A stretch of 15,570 bases of DNA, from NCBI GenBank assembly GCA_964415465.1, contig CAYQAL010000019.1, positions 1 to 15,570 on the forward strand, written 5' to 3'. The notes under the pieces are model-generated. The model was not told where the DNA came from, ran no database searches, and saw nothing but the letters and a program-made list of their open reading frames with translations. The position numbers and the translations under genes are program-made. Of this stretch, positions 13,802 through 15,570 are shown piece by piece. This stretch comes from JAGOTP01 sp964415465 (lineage in GTDB: Bacteria > Patescibacteriota > Patescibacteriia > 2-12-FULL-60-25). The first letter of the stretch is position 1; every line of letters begins with the position of its first letter.

Positions 13802-14675
13802 GTACACGCCAGGCCCACTGCGCCAGACGTTTCGCGGTCTGGAACTGCGCATCCTTGGTTGGAGCTCCAAATACCACAATTATGACGTCCTTGCCAAGTT
13901 CCGAAGAGCCATCGGCCAGCTCCGGACGGAACCGACCGACGAAGTTATACATTGACTCTTCAAGATAACCCGTTTTCCCACCCAAGACCCAAACGCCCGT
14001 ATGTGGAGCCAATAATGGGTTGGTATTCTTAATCGTTCGAACCTGACCAACGGAGGCGATACGGACTGGATAGGTCTCGACAGTGGCGGCACGACGGATC
14101 TCTGGCAAATTGAAGGCCGCTTCGGACAGGAGCGCCATATCACGAGCCGTTGTCATGTTCTTTGGGTTCATGCCAGAGGCATCGTAGAACACGGTGTTCT
14201 TCGCACCTGCTGTTTTTGCCACTTGGTTCATACGAGCCAAAAACCCCTTCATCGTAAGACCACTTACACGAGCTAAGGCTGTTGCCGCATTGTTCGCGCT
14301 CGCCGTGATACTCGCATAGAACAGGTCGCGTAAAGGAATGCGTGTTCCAACATCTACACGTAAACGGCCTCCACCCACTTCATCCGCTTTTGTAATCGTA
14401 ACAAGCCGCTCCCATGAACCTGGTTTTTTCAAAAATGCCATGGCTCCAGCGAGCTTGGTTAAGCTTGCCGCCGTATGTGGCTTGTCTGGCTTGAAGGAAT
14501 ACAGTACTTGATGTGTCTTCGGGACCATGACAATGGCAGCCGCGAATTCATTCTCGTGCGGAATGAATGGCTCCCACTGAAGACTCTTTGTGACAGGCGC
14601 AGCTGAAGCCATCCCTGCTCCGAAGATTCCAGGAAGCAGCAATAGGATGGCGCACAAAGAACGAAAACGCCTCAT
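13791..14675 (-). CDS. D-alanyl-D-alanine carboxypeptidase, PBP5-like (peptidase S11)
   Basis: This exported 294-residue penicillin-binding protein removes the terminal D-Ala from peptidoglycan pentapeptides. Residues 1-25 are a signal peptide: basic start MRRFR, hydrophobic core and MASAA cleavage region. The three active-site motifs are intact: SLTK at 71-74 (catalytic Ser71), SAN at 126-128 and KTG at 234-236. The C-terminal beta domain and amphipathic anchor of E. coli PBP5 are missing, and the protein ends soon after the transpeptidase-like domain, so it is a short, possibly soluble form. A longer frame to 14825 exists, but ATG at 14675 begins the signal peptide. It lies 8 bp after the L,D-transpeptidase gene and overlaps rlmN. 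Its product, tetrapeptide, is the donor used by L,D-transpeptidases, so the gene pair makes functional sense. Confidence 0.94.
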   Translation of the reverse strand: MRRFRSLCAILLLLPGIFGAGMASAAPVTKSLQWEPFIPHENEFAAAIVMVPKTHQVLYSFKPDKPHTAASLTKLAGAMAFLKKPGSWERLVTITKADEVGGGRLRVDVGTRIPLRDLFYASITASANNAATALARVSGLTMKGFLARMNQVAKTAGAKNTVFYDASGMNPKNMTTARDMALLSEAAFNLPEIRRAATVETYPVRIASVGQVRTIKNTNPLLAPHTGVWVLGGKTGYLEESMYNFVGRFRPELADGSSELGKDVIIVVFGAPTKDAQFQTAKRLAQWAWRVHEF

Positions 14676-14676
14676 A

Positions 14677-14692
14677 GCACGTATCAACGTGC
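14677..14692 (-). repeat. Stem-loop over the L,D-transpeptidase stop and just before the carboxypeptidase ATG
   Basis: GCACGT-TGAT-ACGTGC forms a 6-bp stem with a 4-nt loop, which contains the TGA stop of the upstream gene. It ends one base before the carboxypeptidase ATG. Closed, it would hinder initiation; ribosomes finishing the upstream gene would open it. That coupling role is inferred. Confidence 0.5.
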
Positions 14693-15496
14693 GACAATTG
14701 TAACTGGCGTTCCGATGGGCGTCCATTCGTACACTTCCTTGGCGCTCCCTACCCCCATACGGACACACCCATGGCTCGCCGGCTTCCCCAAATGAGCCGC
14801 GCCTTCTTTTTTCCCACCAGGCCATTCAGGGAGCTCGTGAAATCCATGCCCACGCCCACTGAAGTGCATCCAATAAGGCATCCAGAGCTTAGCGGAATGC
14901 GACCAGGCCCGTGGATGCTTCTGGAGAATCTTGAATGTTCCAACTGGAGTTGGTGTTCGTGGCAGTCCGGCAGAAATGCGGTGAGTCTTAATCGTAATTC
15001 CCATGACCTGTTGCGACAATTCCTGTTTTGCAAGATTCACTTGTAGGGATTTAGGCAAGAGATCACGAACGGTTGAAGTCGGTGAGTAGGCTTCCATCAC
15101 CTCTTTTCCATCCTGATAGGTATCACCATCCGTATCTGGATTGAGCGGATCAGATCCAAACGCCAGCTCTAAGCGATCAGACAACCCATCACGATCGGCA
15201 TCCGTTTCGACGAGTGCGCCTTTTCCAGCTGGATTGAAACGCTTTTCTATTTCTAATCCATCGGTGAAGCCATCCCCATCCGTATCTGCTTTTAACGGAT
15301 CTGTTTTGAATACGCCCGTCTCCCACACATCAAGCAACCCGTCTCCATCGGTATCAGAAACAGGCAACGCGACCTGAGCAGAAGCTGTAGCGCCTACCAA
15401 AACACAACCAAGACTAACGAACAAACAACAAGACCACGAGAGCCGCGAGGAGAAGGCGGTAGACCACGAAAGGCGTAAAGCGCCGGCGAGAGACAT
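14684..15496 (-). CDS. Secreted L,D-transpeptidase (YkuD) with N-terminal DxDxDG repeats
   Basis: This 270-residue exported protein cross-links peptidoglycan or attaches proteins to it through a catalytic cysteine. Residues 1-40 look like a long signal peptide with an ATASA cleavage region. Four thrombospondin-3-like calcium-binding repeats follow: DTDGDGLLDVWE (48-59), DTDGDGFTDGLE (71-82), DADRDGLSDRLE (99-110) and DTDGDTYQDGKE (121-132). The YkuD domain (about 150-268) has TPTPVGTF (181-188) and the catalytic SHGCVRMG (241-248) with Cys244 and upstream His235. ATG at 15496 is the only ATG that yields a signal peptide; it overlaps the end of uppP by 83 bp. A TTG at 15424 would cut the overlap to 11 bp but leaves a signal without basic residues. 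The gene is followed 8 bp later by the carboxypeptidase. Confidence 0.93.
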   Translation of the reverse strand: MSLAGALRLSWSTAFSSRLSWSCCLFVSLGCVLVGATASAQVALPVSDTDGDGLLDVWETGVFKTDPLKADTDGDGFTDGLEIEKRFNPAGKGALVETDADRDGLSDRLELAFGSDPLNPDTDGDTYQDGKEVMEAYSPTSTVRDLLPKSLQVNLAKQELSQQVMGITIKTHRISAGLPRTPTPVGTFKILQKHPRAWSHSAKLWMPYWMHFSGRGHGFHELPEWPGGKKEGAAHLGKPASHGCVRMGVGSAKEVYEWTPIGTPVTIVAR

Positions 15497-15570
15497 AAGA
15501 AAGAAGAAAACGAATAGCAAAGATTCCAGACCCTAACGCCGCCAAGAAGCCTACGACAAGCACCACTGGA
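15414..15570 (-). CDS. uppP: Undecaprenyl-diphosphatase UppP, C-terminal fragment (5' end beyond window)
   Basis: A frame open from the right edge ends in TAG at 15414-15416. Its 51 visible residues contain VVGFLAALGSGIFAIRFLL, then a basic loop and RRRFTPFVVYRLLLAALVV, the last two membrane segments of UppP/BacA. The FTPFVVYR stretch is the family's conserved C-terminal motif. UppP dephosphorylates undecaprenyl diphosphate at the outer membrane face, recycling the carrier for peptidoglycan and glycan synthesis; the catalytic motifs lie outside the window. The same DNA also encodes the signal-peptide region of the next gene in another frame. Its place before the L,D-transpeptidase and carboxypeptidase gives a cell-wall gene string. 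Confidence 0.85.
   Translation of the reverse strand, partial: PVVLVVGFLAALGSGIFAIRFLLSYVSRRRFTPFVVYRLLLAALVVLLFVR

Noticed and set aside
1..15570. UGA recoded to glycine, as in some CPR lineages
   Set aside because: UGA ends the L,D-transpeptidase, the MFS gene and the small ORF at the expected places, and no in-frame UGA interrupts conserved genes.

Overview
The window looks like chromosomal DNA of a small-genome bacterium, most probably from the Candidate Phyla Radiation (Patescibacteria). Every supported gene lies on the minus strand, so the window reads biologically from its right end to its left. The lineage is inferred from a compact AlaRS of about 629 residues without a C-Ala domain, an RNA polymerase alpha subunit that stops after its N-terminal domain, very tight gene packing, and almost no Shine-Dalgarno (SD) sequences. 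UGA is used as a stop (L,D-transpeptidase, MFS gene, small ORF), which argues against the lineages that read UGA as glycine. I cannot name a class from this sequence alone.

Right end (15570 to 12671): an envelope and RNA-modification gene string. It holds the 3' end of uppP (undecaprenyl-diphosphatase), an exported L,D-transpeptidase with four DxDxDG calcium-binding-type repeats, an exported D-Ala-D-Ala carboxypeptidase and the 23S rRNA/tRNA methylase rlmN. The first genes overlap or nearly touch. The carboxypeptidase would make the tetrapeptides that an L,D-transpeptidase uses as donors, and UppP recycles the lipid carrier, so this is a coherent peptidoglycan module.

Middle right (12671 to 7549): mnmA (tRNA 2-thiolation), an unrecognised two-TM protein with a cytoplasmic GAF-like region, a leader with a perfect 15-bp inverted repeat, alaS and an MFS transporter.

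Middle (7552 to 3948): the classic ribosomal/alpha operon infA-rpmJ-rpsM-rpsK-rpsD-rpoA-rplQ-rplM-rpsI. A strong promoter overlaps the MFS stop codon and an intrinsic terminator follows rpsI. A 100-N assembly gap cuts the operon and removes the end of rplM and the beginning of rpsI. An open reading frame drawn across it is an artefact joining two proteins.

Left end (3927 to 1): a surface-polysaccharide transcription unit. A promoter with an inverted repeat straddling its -10 box is followed by a 29-codon single-TM ORF, a Wzx-type flippase, a GT4 glycosyltransferase and a GT2 glycosyltransferase fused to a polytopic membrane domain that runs off the edge. These genes could build, flip and polymerise or transfer a lipid-linked glycan.

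No mobile element, CRISPR array, tRNA or rRNA gene was seen. The most unusual features are the alpha subunit without a CTD, the near absence of SD sequences, the uppP/L,D-transpeptidase overlap, the alaS leader hairpin, and the dyad promoter with its almost leaderless small ORF. I did not find a clearly new multi-gene system.
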